The notes under the pieces are model-generated. The model did no database searches. It saw only the letters and a list, made by a program, of their open reading frames with translations, and had not been told where the DNA came from. The translations under genes were made by a program, and so were the position numbers. Of a stretch of 23,565 bases of DNA, positions 12,396 to 23,335 are shown piece by piece (position 1 is the first letter of the stretch; each line of letters starts with the position of its first letter). The DNA comes from Saccoglossus kowalevskii (taxonomy: Eukaryota; Hemichordata; Enteropneusta; Harrimaniidae), in contig NW_003156733.1 in assembly GCF_000003605.2 (NCBI RefSeq), positions 493,420 through 516,984 of the forward strand, read 5' to 3'.

Positions 12396-13600
12396 TTAAT
12401 TAGTTTCCGGGATCGTATATTTCAATTGACAAAAAATAATCAGCGGTAACTGCAACGTCAGATTGTATCGGTTAATATGCAAAATACGAATCTTGTACTG
12501 CTCTCCCAGTGATCGTATTTCGATCAGCTGGCATAATTTTATTACAGCATCCGCGCCCACAATGCACAGCGTTTGTCTAGGAAATGAACGATGAACCAAC
12601 GCTTTGTATAACGTTCTCGTAGTACTAACGGTGATGTGGGCGTTTAGGTGCTCATTGTTGAATGTTGTTTCCAATACAGGTACGTTGGTTCCGATTTACT
12701 TATGCATGGCTATATTATAGTGGGTAGTTTAAATTGACAGTTTCATATGCAAAGCCCGGTTACTGCGTTTAATAATTACACTATGTATTGGACGCACCAA
12801 TCAACTAATTCTTATTCGACCATGTCGAAAATTATAAACGTGCTGTCGTAAACGTATCTTCTTTTTATTTGTGCGATGTATTTTTTATACAAATATTGGT
12901 AGTAATCGCTGATACCCAACTCAACATGACGATATGCTAGATCGTAATATCCTGGTAGGCGTATATGCGTTACACTACTGACCCCTGATGACCCAGCTTG
13001 CAGTGTTAATACGTTACTAAGTCTAAATTAAAATGAAGTAGGCTAACACAGTTTAACGTGTAAGTAAATAATATCACTCAATCAACGTGCCAATTCAGCT
13101 ATTAGTGGCAGTGTAGCACTGTGACAAGTTCATAACGCCCGTCAGCTCATTCATAGCTGACACTGTAAATATACGGTGTGCTCATTTACGTTTTAACCGT
13201 ATTCTATTTTTGTCATGTATCGTGATACTAAAGGTCGTGACACACTTACTGCAAGAATAACCAATTTGATTCGGTTAAATTGCGGTCCAGTAAGCACAAT
13301 ACGAGGTAAAACTGTAGGCATGTGGACGCATCCAAAGTGCGTCTATGCCAACTGAAGTGAACTCACATCTGCCTTATGTAGACGACTACTACCCATATAT
13401 TATGTTGTTTCTATTGATAAACCGCAATCATAAGCGTCCCGACAACTGACGTTTGATAACATGATCTCGCGAATCACAAATGACTTCCGTGGCTTTAATT
13501 AAAATTATAGGCGTAATTCCCGACTTCAACCTATTATCCACATATGTAGGTTAACGTGATAATCATTCCAATCACAGCGATACACGTAAATTTAATTGAA
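12396..13600. other. CpG-dense stretch, no recognised gene
   Basis: I count 24 CpG in 13081-13560, about the number expected from base composition, against 5 in an equal length at 8581-9060. A minus-strand frame at 12396-12695 is open for about 100 codons and looks less AT-driven than most, but its peptide is not recognised and it lacks clear splice sites. The stretch could be an unmethylated regulatory region. Confidence 0.4.
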
Positions 13601-14073
13601 CTGTTGTGGATCTATTGACAGAAATACTTCAATAGAATAATAAATAGAACTGATAATCAAACCGTTAGACATGTAAGACTCGTGTTTACTGATTTTAATT
13701 TATGAAACGAAAACTTATCTCGGTGATTAAAATATATCGTGATTGATTTCAGTCATATACAAGTTATTGTCATGCCTACACTCGACATCTATTATAAGAA
13801 ATCATAATCTAAATAATAGGGAAACAAATCTGATTGATAGATCAAATAAATGATATGTTCATACAGGTTAACATTAAATAATTTTCCATGAGTAACATAG
13901 TGGATGGCGTCACACAGTCATGTTTATTACATACTATTTTTACTTACCTGTATAATATTTCAGGGATTGTATTTGGAAGCATTGGATCACTGTAACACAA
14001 ATAATTTGTACGCATAGCATTGAACGTGAATTACTAGTACTGCTTGTTAAAATTCGATAGTGTATTTGTATTA

Positions 14074-14111
<38 letters not shown>

Positions 14112-15994
14112 CCATAAATTATCGATGTATGTTCTAGTATTGCTCAATAATGGAAATAGTAAAAACGCCAGTGTCACATACTATACGTTATGCAAAATAG
14201 AGTCGCTTTATATCTGATATGTAATAAAATATATTAAGTAATACCAGTGGTTTTAAATCCCCACGTTTAAGCCGCGTTCTCATCGTGTTGCTTTATTATT
14301 TATTGAACAGTGGTTGGGAAAAAAACAATGCTTATGATACGACTGGTTGTAAAATAACAAGTCTTCTCAAATATATAACAGGTGGTACAATCGATTTATT
14401 TATATGTTACACGCATGCACACGCCACATCAAGGCACATATTGTAATAACATATGTAGCACTGTGACAGTAATATTAAATTAAAATAAAAATAATTATGT
14501 GAGTATTGACCTAATTCGGTTTCCCATATTGTATATTATCATACATGGAACATTCGTACCCACACACTTATTCTGTTTTGTAGTTATTGTAGGAACAGTG
14601 AAGATACGAGCCATTATTCAAAACCTGTCAAAAAACAAAGCGTGTCAGCTGTGTTGCCTTAGCTATTTATGTCATCAAACATATTTATACCGTATTACAT
14701 TTCTACTGTTTATATAATTACCTCTCTTTAGACTACAAACATTATAAAACTATGCAAAGCACAAGTCGAAGTATAGGGCTGGTTACCATGATTACCATTT
14801 ACTAAAAAAAGAAAGATTACTTGGGCACGTTCGGAGAATGGTGTCACACTGAACGTATATATTGTGCATGCCATATTTACTGATTTATTAAAGTTCAATA
14901 ACAACGATTTTGTGTTATATGAATTAGTAGTATTGTCGTCATAATTAAAACATATTAACGTGAAATCATAATATATTTACTTAGTTCATATACTTTCCTC
15001 TCGGGAGACTAAAACACTTTGTGCAAGTCGAGAGCTAATTATACTAACATGTACCGCATTTAGTTAAAAATAAACAACTATCTGACTCTGTAACTTGAAT
15101 CGGGCACAGTCAGTACACTCAATCAAAACCGTTCTATTGGGTCTGTATAACGTATGTTCCACGTTTCGTGCTTTAATCAGCTGTGTCATGATCTCACCTA
15201 AATTTGAAAAAAAAACATGAAAATCGAAGACAAGCTACGCTAAATATGCGAAGTTTACTAAAAGCGTGCTATACGAAATGAACATATGAATATACACATG
15301 TTGTACTCCAAACAAATTCGTTATATGTCTGGATTGTTATTTACGTTTTTCGTATTGTGTGTACATTCATTATTACTTTGTTGGACAAATCGTGCAAAAA
15401 TAGATTCACTAGTTTAGTTTAGTTTAATATTGGAAAACCTATGCCGATTTGTGTCTAGTATTCACTGGCTTCTCAATCGTTAGCAAAATCAACGTTTAGC
15501 TAACTGCAACTGGAACGCAGAAAATCTAACAATGGAGCTGTGCAGGAGCGGAACCACTGCTTACATGGCCAGCGCTACATAGTCACCGACAGCTGTACAC
15601 ATATACATAAAGATCGCTCTAAGATCATAGACACACACTGCTACAAGCAAAATGTATTTTAAGTTCACAAGGTGTTCTACATTCCCAGCAGGAATATCAC
15701 AAATAGTAATGACACATGGATGTCCTGGCTGGTATATTTTTGTGTGTAAAGCACTGCGATTCACTGGCACATTGTTTGAATACTGTCGATCCCGCTGAAT
15801 TTGAACAAGGTTACTTTCGCTGTGAGAACATATCATTACTATAATGTTTTTTTCAACACTTGTAGTTCCCATCAATATATAAACGTTAACACATGCATTT
15901 TTTTTGTTTGAGACCATAAACATATAGCGCAAAACATGTTCGTAATTGGTGCATTACTGAACACACCAGGCCACCATCTCAATTATACACATAG
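13601..15994. other. Non-coding DNA upstream of the receptor promoter region
   Basis: Contains the AT microsatellite; a 42-bp segment at 13948-13989 flanked by strong splice-like signals on the minus strand; and a 124-codon minus-strand open frame at 15561-15932 with no recognisable domain. None of these is enough to call a gene. Confidence 0.5.
14077..14108. repeat. (AT)16 microsatellite
   Basis: An uninterrupted run of 16 AT dinucleotides, 32 bp. Likely variable in length between individuals. Confidence 0.98.
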
Positions 15995-16658
15995 TGCGCA
16001 TGCGAATACAAGTACCATGCTTCACCGCCAGCGTATATAATTTGAACAAGGGACCACCACATACATATTAATCCAATATAAACACGTAATTACATCACAT
16101 CCCCATACGTTTCCAAGCTTTGGAAATATATACAGTTTGAGTATACAACGACGATATAACAAACAAATAAATAAATATGCTATATTATAGCTAGGTTTAT
16201 ATTATTCATATTATGGAGAGTTAACGTGTCCGAAGTTGTGAGGTGTCATACGTCTGCTACAAATCCTTTGACGACCTTTTACGCCTGTATTGTAAATTCA
16301 CGTAGCGCACATCCCGTTTAACTCCGCAGTCTATTAGTTTATTCGGGATCGAATTACGTATTAGTCGTTCAATGATCACATTACCAGTATCAAATAAACA
16401 AATATATATGCAATGAGCGTCGTTGTATATGATTATAGCATGCAAACTGTTTATGTACCGTAATACCTATAGCCTCAGTAAGTGAATGCTATTAACAGTC
16501 TAGACACATCAGGAGAGAGCAGGGCTCAGAGAACCGTACGAGGGATCGACGCATGTTTAACATCCTTTTTGATTGTATTTAACAGAGAGCAAAGTGAGTC
16601 GTCTTCAGGATAGCAGCTGCCAACGACAGAACAATCAGGCACATTTTGCCACAGTGTC
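15995..16658 (+). promoter_or_regulatory. Candidate promoter and 5' leader of the receptor gene
   Basis: An NRF-1-like element, TGCGCATGCGA, lies at 15995-16005 (consensus core GCGCATGCGC, one mismatch). A TATATAA box follows at 16034-16040, which would put a start site near 16065. Nearer the coding exon, 16500-16560 is GC-richer than its surroundings. A good acceptor, GATTGTATTTAACAG, ends at 16585, so the first coding exon may begin at 16586 behind a spliced 5' leader. If the leader is not spliced there, it carries a 9-codon upstream reading frame (16553-16582). All these elements are seen in the sequence; their use is inferred. Confidence 0.25.
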
Positions 16659-16732
16659 ATGGTCGTCACATGGAGTACAGTGATGGTGCATGGTTTATTC
16701 ACTAGTATTACTTTTGCTGCGATGGCTCTAGG
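16659..16732 (+). CDS. Cys-loop receptor exon 1: signal peptide
   Basis: The exon encodes residues 1-24 and two bases of Gly25. After a short start (MVVTWSTVMVHG) comes a hydrophobic stretch, LFTSITFAAMAL, and an Ala-Leu-Gly cleavage-like site, so it reads as a secretory signal peptide, as expected for this membrane receptor family. The start has G at -3 and G at +4. A TAG in the same frame at 16611-16613, with no ATG between, makes 16659 the first possible start; a second ATG at codon 9 (16683) is an alternative. The exon ends GG|GTAAGT, phase 2, which is exactly what exon 2 needs (GG + A = Gly). Signal peptides are not conserved in sequence, so this exon rests on phase, donor quality, hydrophobicity and position rather than homology. 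Confidence 0.7.
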
Positions 16733-19341
16733 GTAAGTAACACTTGTTTAAACTCGCGGGATATGAATGTGATTGCAAAATAAATTGCCGAGTGGCTGTG
16801 TCGCTGGTTATTTCCCGGTACGATTCTGATAGACATTGGTATTGGGAATAAATATGTCGCACTATAGTGTGAGCTGTGTGTTGAACATATATACGCAACA
16901 AATCACACATAGGAGTGATGCCGGCAAATTTATAGTTTCTATAGTGTCTTATCTTGATAGAAGTAGAATCCAAATGTTGCTTCATTGTTCATGTATTATG
17001 GATTCTAGTCAAACAAAAATGGCATCTCATTTGTCAGTTAAGACAAACAAACACAATTGCATTATATTGTTTTACTCTATATCGCCGCGCACACACTTCA
17101 GATACGAAATTTTTTCGAAGTCACCACTGAAACCAAAACAAAAATAGGTTCAAAAAGGGTCGGCATAACTTTCTTTATAGCCAACATTTATAAGATATAC
17201 CTAAATTTAGACATATTTTTTTAAAATTGTCATTCACAGCAGGCTCTTACTTTAAAACATAGTTATTTGACGTTTTAAATATTCTAAAAATACCACGTAT
17301 GTGGAAATAAATTCACGTTTGGTTAATTTTCACTGGGAACATCGCCTATTCTATATTTCTCGCAAATGCTCGTGTTGATTTTGTATATTCTTTACAGCTT
17401 CTTCAGATATTTTGTCAGTATTTTTTGAAATTCTCATGAATATACGATTGTACTTGACATACCTTAATAAGACTGTGAAGATGGTTTACCATTCATTCAT
17501 ATTTGACATTCAGATGAATACAATGTAGCTTATTTTTGGCGTAATAAAAATATAAATACAATGTTACAATATACTACAAACGGACTGTTTCGTAAAATCA
17601 CAATGTTGTTACTTTCACTTACGTCTGTTTACACTACCCGTTTCTGTGTCTTTTCTGACAAACTATTTATGGTTGAAACTCATATTTGCATTTCATTCTG
17701 GAAACTAACTGTTCAAACAACTTTTATATTATATGTGCATACTTTCTGTAAAACCCTCTCTCCGATTTATGTGCAATGTGTCTATATAAGTTGCATTCTA
17801 TTTTAAAATTGTCGATGATGAAAGTAAATGTTATTTACGAGTAGTTCGTTCTAACTGTCAGGAAATATTGTTATATGGGTTAGCAACGTACTTGTCATTA
17901 AATGCTTATAATATGTTTATGTATTTGTATTCTAACAATGTTTGAATTCTGGAACAACTAGCGACAATTTACAGTGCGGTTATTAGGTTTGTTTAACATA
18001 TTAGAACTAAAATTGTTAATTGTCGGTATTTCAAATTACGTAACAGTTATAGAACAAAACATATTTCAATTCCATGTGCGCATTCAGATACAGACAAATC
18101 AATGTACTTTCTCGCACTTAATGAACAACAAATCATTCATAATAAATATGACTGACACTTATGTTAACAGCACTGAGCGCAATTATAATATAGAATATTG
18201 TTAGTGCTGGAGAGGATGGCCATCATGCATTGACTGATTATTTGACTGCTGGTTCATTTATGTCAGACCGTTAAAAAATTTAAAGAAAAACAAAACAGCC
18301 ATACTGATAATATTATCAATTATCATTTTATGTTTCCCAACAATGAACGTTTCATTATATGTGCCAATGCGGCAATTTTATATAAATTATAATCTAACTG
18401 TGAGAAATGTCTAATTAGTTGAGAATCTGGAATATGATTTTTCTGGTTTAGGAAAAATGAATCTATAATTTGCCATTCGCATTGTATGTGTCAGAACAAA
18501 ACACTGACATATGTATATCGTAATTTAAAAGCACGCTAGTGATAAACATTGAATAAAACACGATTAAACACGCATGATTATTCAATTGGACAATTGTATA
18601 ACTGAACCATATTTTTTTTAAATAACTAAATGTATTTTAGGATAATTGTTGGCCTGATGAAGGAGTGTTTTCGATGTTTTTACATTATCGACAAATTGAA
18701 TCAAAAGATCATATAAAATCCAATAATTATGCACGTACTGACATTCATATAATGCAAATATTGTAAAGTATGATACATACAACTTTATAGTGCATTGACT
18801 CTTGTTTACTTGTTGTAATGTCAGTTTGCGCAGTACGAGGTGGAATTGCTTGAAGCTCAATCATATTTGATCTGGCAATTTGGCAAGCGTGTACAAGGTT
18901 CAATGTTAAGTGAAATGTTGATTTCACATTCACACTGTGTCGTGAAATTGTTAACGTCGGGTTGTCTCATTGGTCAGAAGTAGACTATGCAAATATACAG
19001 TCAAATGAATTTCGATTGTTGAAATATCGGCCATAAGAAGGTACTAGCAAAATATAAAGCAAGCGAACTGTCATGTAATTCATACATTCATGTTTTAAAA
19101 TACGGGTTAGCAACATTTCCCCTTCATATTGTTTCGTGTCTAGTATGCATGTGTCACTTTTTTCAACATATGTGCAGGTCGAATTACATTAGTTGCTTGC
19201 ATCTTAAAAATTGAGTTCTTACATTATTTTGATCAGTATACTTAATTGCCTTTTTGAACAATGTTCTATGTCGCATTGTAACTATTGTATTTTACCTGAT
19301 ACTTTGCACTATCGTATATAAGTTATTATCATTTGTTATAG
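16733..19341 (+). other. Intron 1 of the receptor gene (2609 bp)
   Basis: Phase 2 intron from GTAAGT to TTATAG. It is AT-rich. Several short open frames on both strands (for example 16836-17147, 17561-17806 and 18618-18860) have no family motif, no paired splice sites and strongly AT-driven composition, so I do not call them genes. Confidence 0.75.
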
Positions 19342-19430
19342 AAAACTGAATGAGTATTTTATAGAAGATCTCGAATTACTTACTCACATCGAAAATTCAC
19401 AGATAAGTAAACTACGTCCAACGGTAAGCG
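19342..19430 (+). CDS. Cys-loop receptor exon 2: N-terminal helix and RP motif
   Basis: The exon has 89 bp: one base completing Gly25, 29 codons (residues 26-54) and the first base of Gly55. The acceptor is ATTTGTTATAG and the donor GTGAGT. The peptide begins KLNEYFIEDLELL, an acidic amphipathic stretch fitting the alpha-1 helix at the top of the extracellular domain, and ends ISKLRPTVSG. That ending aligns with the R-I/L-R-P-x-F-x-G-x-P motif before the first beta strand in vertebrate glycine and GABA-A receptors. The reading continues into exon 3 as G-E-P. A second donor-like GTAAGC lies 7 bp upstream at 19424. Homology alone would be weak at this length; the phase fit on both sides makes it firm. 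Confidence 0.88.
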
Positions 19431-21583
19431 GTGAGTACTGTTATTGATATACACATTGGGAATAAGAGTGTTTGTGAATGGTTTATTAGTTTGTTTGAAG
19501 TTACGTTACCTTTTACGAGTTACCTTTTTGTAACATTATCTAGAAAAAAACCAGAACCTACATCCTGTATTGTTGTGTTATCTTTCCCAATTGTTTTCAG
19601 TTTGAACGCCCCTATTGCCGATCGTATGTCGAAATACGGAAAATGACATAATATTATAATATCTACATTCGTACTGTGACTTGCTTTATAATTTGATTGT
19701 TAATGTGTGTGTTATTAGTTAAACACAGTAGCATTTTGCTTCAGAGGTTTTATTTCATATTATCAATAATGGTGACAGTAGTGGAGCTTCACCCTGGTGT
19801 TCTAATGCATTAGTTCAATGTATATGATTATATGGTATCATAATATATTTATAAAGATGCAAAGCACTCACATTCATATTTTTGGGAAATAGTAATTGTG
19901 CTAAAATAATCATTGATGTAAGTGATACACAAAAAATGAAGGATGTGAAATACAAAAATGGGAAAGTGTCTACAAATGGCAGGCTAAGAACATTCATCAA
20001 TAAAAAAGTAAACATAAATCCTCCCCCAAACTCATTGAACGTTACTGAACAAACTCAGATACATTGTATATAGATAATTGTCTGCTTCGTGATCTTTCAA
20101 ATCCAAAATTTAGACTTCCATGCATTATATTAGTAAACATCTTATTTTATGTAAAGATATATAGATGTTACGGAAAGATATTTGTCGAGATAAGTTGAAC
20201 AAACAATGCTTGTTTCTAAATTGTAAAAATGCAGAATAATTAATCTCGATGTCGATTGCATTTAACTGATAATACAAAACTTGTTTGTTATATTTTACTT
20301 TTACACATTCATTATACAAACATTTGGCTCAATATCAATGAAGTTAGTGGAGATCATTATCTTGTTTTGTGATAATTATCACTGCTGCTTTCTTCTTTAC
20401 TCAATACCTACGGATTATCATCAAGATACTAACACAATTGCGTTATATAACAAACTTTAATTGTGAAGATAAAGTACGACGCCAGTTATGTTATGTTTTC
20501 CATGTCAACAAAAACAAAAACTATCAACTACAATAAAACAATTCGACCTTTTAAAAATCATTTTTTTTGATAGGTAATTGTAGCCGCTTCAAGAGAAGCA
20601 CAATGTGAGCTGCATCTGATGAGGTTTGCATCGCTACTATAACATGAAATAGGTTCTATGTCATTAAATTTTAATTTGTCTAGTCCAGGTTTTTATAAGT
20701 GGCTCCCGCAATATTGATCAAATTATTTTCATGGGCTTTATATTTAACTAAATTATTTACTGCGTGGACACTTTGCATCCTATTACTTTATATTAGAATA
20801 TTTCCTGGATATAAAAAAAACTAAAACCAATATCTGTGATATTAAATGGTACTTGTGTATCAAGATATATTCCAAATTACTTAAATTATCATTCGTGTGA
20901 TCCAAAATTTAATTTCTAACCATTTTGCGTTAAAGTTTATTAAATCACTTTGAAACATACAACGAAAGCCAAACCTACGTAATCATATACTATTATTTTG
21001 TATTTTTTGTTTATTATTTATAGTAGCGTGGTTATTCACACACATTTAAATACATACATGTGCAAAACGGCTAACATAATAATTCACGATTGCCTCAAAC
21101 CTCAAAATTGTGATTAGCCAACTAATTTAGCAATTCTCCAATGTTATCACGTATCATTAACCAACAGTTAGTACTAAATCTATAATTTAAAAATTATATG
21201 GAAAAAAGTTCTGATTTTACATTTTCACGCTTAGCAAATAAAACAATGCTCATGGGGCAGATTGAAACAAAAATCATTTAGAGATTGCCTTGTGTCATAA
21301 ACTCGATGTAATTCAAATTCAACAACGACCCAAGCCTTGGAACAAAGCGAACATCAGCAGGCATGTATGTATAATAAAATTGCAAGGTTCAAAATTGCTT
21401 ATATATATCGCGGGGTTTCTAATAAACATTTAGAGGGTATTTGCTCTATCTAATTTATATCTTTCCATTGAAGGCGCCCGAGAGTCGTATATCACACACA
21501 CTGAAACAAAGGTACAACTATAGTGATACATGTAATTTAACAAGTAGATATATACTAATTCTATATAACCTTATTTGTTAAAG
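19431..21583 (+). other. Intron 2 of the receptor gene (2153 bp)
   Basis: Phase 1 intron from GTGAGT to TTAAAG, AT-rich, with no recognisable exon, repeat or RNA gene inside. A CTGATGA at 20615-20621 resembles a hammerhead core strand, but no stem II follows it. Confidence 0.85.
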
Positions 21584-21651
21584 GTGAGCCTACAGTCGTT
21601 GCCTGTAATATTAATATAAACAGTTTTGACTCCGTGTCAGAAAGCAGTATG
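21584..21651 (+). CDS. Cys-loop receptor exon 3: beta-1 strand region
   Basis: The exon is 68 bp, the standard size of the corresponding exon in vertebrate glycine and GABA-A receptor genes. It completes Gly55 and encodes residues 56-77. The stretch VVACNININSFDSVSESSM matches the beta-1 strand wording of glycine receptors (CNIFINSFGSI...ETTM), followed by the D-Y that opens exon 4. Splice sites are TTGTTAAAG and GTAAGT; it ends in phase 0 after Met77. The glycine receptor N-glycosylation sequon in this strand (N-V-S) is absent here because the matching residues are V-V-A. Too short and internal to show as an open reading frame of its own, it was found by reading for the motif. Confidence 0.95.
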
Positions 21652-22352
21652 GTAAGTGGATATATGTCAAAGATGAATTGAACGGATTTCAATATTAAAA
21701 ATTGTTAATTGATTTACTGGTAAGTTGTATATTGTTTTCTCATTTGTATTACAAATAACAACATGTTTTGACCAATTATGAAGGGATATCTATTTTAACA
21801 AACCAGTGAGACATCAAACGTTATTGCCAGTTACATTAAGCGTCATCATCGTCTATTTCATCACTATTTCAAAAACAATGGCACTTATCAGAACTCCAAC
21901 AATTCGTTTTGTATGATTCGAATCTAAGATAACCTCAAATAAAACATTAACAAAACATTATTTAATTTACCGATATTTAATACGTAGTACAGTATTCGAT
22001 GGTAACGTTGCACAGTCAATCTGAATATTACGTTGAATACCCAGTTAGTATAATGAAAAAAAAATGATAAAATGTATCATGCTGTTGTAATATTACGTTG
22101 ATATTATTTTGACAGAAATACTTTATAACAATATGATGTTTTGGCGATTAACAGAAAGTTTCTAATTGAATTCTATTTTGTGAACATAACACTCGACCAA
22201 TTATGTTTAGACGTGTCCAGCTGGAATCAACCAAATGTGGACTTAATAGTTTGATGGTCAGATTGCATGATAACACAAACCTTCAACAAATCGCAACTTT
22301 AATCAAGTATATTTTATTTAAAGATAAACATTTGCTTTTCCTTATTTTTAAG
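21652..22352 (+). other. Intron 3 of the receptor gene (701 bp)
   Basis: Phase 0 intron from GTAAGT to TTTAAG. Its last 183 bases are open in the frame of exon 4, but the conceptual peptide there has no receptor-like content and would break the highly conserved join between Met77 and Asp78. Confidence 0.93.
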
Positions 22353-22573
22353 GATTATGAACTTACAATATTTCTCAGACAAGCGTGGCACGATCCCCGA
22401 TTGCGTCACAACTCAACCAGTACAATCGTTATCAACGGTGGTGATGTGTTGAACATGGTCTGGGTACCGGATCTGTTTTTCAGTAACGCAAAGTCTGCCG
22501 CCATTCATAGTAGCCCAAAGGAAAACCTGCTGTTGAGAATAGAACCAAGTGGTAATGTTTTATATAGTATACG
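22353..22573 (+). CDS. Cys-loop receptor exon 4: binding-site loops D, A and E
   Basis: The exon has 221 bp, identical in size to the matching GABA-A receptor exon (224 bp in glycine receptor alpha genes), and encodes residues 78-150 plus two bases of Arg151. The acceptor is CCTTATTTTTAAG and the donor ACG|GTAAGA. Loop D is IFLRQAW, with Phe84 and Arg86 equivalent to glycine receptor alpha-1 F63 and R65. HDPRL follows. HNSTST contains an N-glycosylation sequon at Asn97. Loop A contains the family hallmark WVPD (114-117) and LFFSNAK. Loop E contains LLRIEP and NVLYSIR, with Arg139, Ser149 and Arg151 equivalent to R119, S129 and R131. These residues line the neurotransmitter site between subunits. 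The frame stays open 183 bp upstream into intron 3, but that part has no similarity to the family. Confidence 0.98.
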
Positions 22574-23335
22574 GTAAGACATTATACATTAATTGGTTCT
22601 GCTCGCTGTTAGATTTGCCATACATTTCTTCAACTCAGCGTGGCGTGTGAAGGTGTATCATACAGAAAGTACATTGCTATTTGTAGATATACATTCGGTC
22701 ACATTCACAACATCTATCAATGTCTGTTAGGCTTTGCATTTTGTGAATTTGTATTTATGTACACGTAACATTGTATAAACAAACGAACTGAAATTCAATT
22801 CGTGTAGAGTCATAATCACTTGGAATAAAGAAATTATTAATTTATGATTACTATAGCAACACATATGTGAGTGCGTATAGCACGCGTAACCAGGCCATGG
22901 TAAATGTTTCCGAATAATAAACACAATAATTTAACTATTTCAAACATATATTATTATTGAGTTATACAATATGTGTTTTTTTTCCTGAAACAAAACATTA
23001 TACAATGGTATGAATGTGTGCTTGACAATATTGTGAATAATTCATACACATATTCTTGACACTGCCAATCAACTCATTGTAGTTGATTCAAGACAGTCTT
23101 TGTCACACCGGTTGGCTAACTATATCATTGAATATTTATAATTTTGAGGAAACATATAAAAAAAAATTCGACTGGTTGCTAAACGAACAATTTATTGAAC
23201 AAATTTTGGATGTACATTTGTATTTTGTTCAGTGAATTATATGAATTGTCACTTTTCCGTCTCTAATACATATTAATGATGTATATTCCGCCATTATAAT
23301 AATGATTGTTGCGTTTCTCAATGTATTCATCTTAG
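22574..23335 (+). other. Intron 4 of the receptor gene (762 bp)
   Basis: Phase 2 intron splitting Arg151 (CG|A), from GTAAGA to TCTTAG. I see no further feature inside it. Confidence 0.93.

Noticed and set aside
12396-12695. Minus-strand open frame of about 100 codons, with rather coding-like composition
   Set aside because: No recognisable domain, no clear splice sites or promoter, and it lies in a CpG-dense stretch where stop codons are rarer by composition.
12960-13000. Further CTGATGA occurrences (also near 1813 and 18654)
   Set aside because: No stem II and no correctly placed GAAA with a cleavage triplet.
13112-14468. 15-mer TGTAGCACTGTGACA present twice (13112-13126 and 14454-14468)
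   Set aside because: One such repeat is about what chance gives in a window this size; flanks do not match.
20615-20645. Second hammerhead-like CTGATGA followed by GAAA in intron 2
   Set aside because: The bases between cannot form stem II, and the base before GAAA is T rather than the required C; no stem I or III was found.
22203-22352. First 50 codons of the open frame that runs into exon 4
   Set aside because: This is intron 3 sequence. It has no family similarity, it precedes a good acceptor ending at 22352, and exon 3 joins directly to Asp78 in the right phase.
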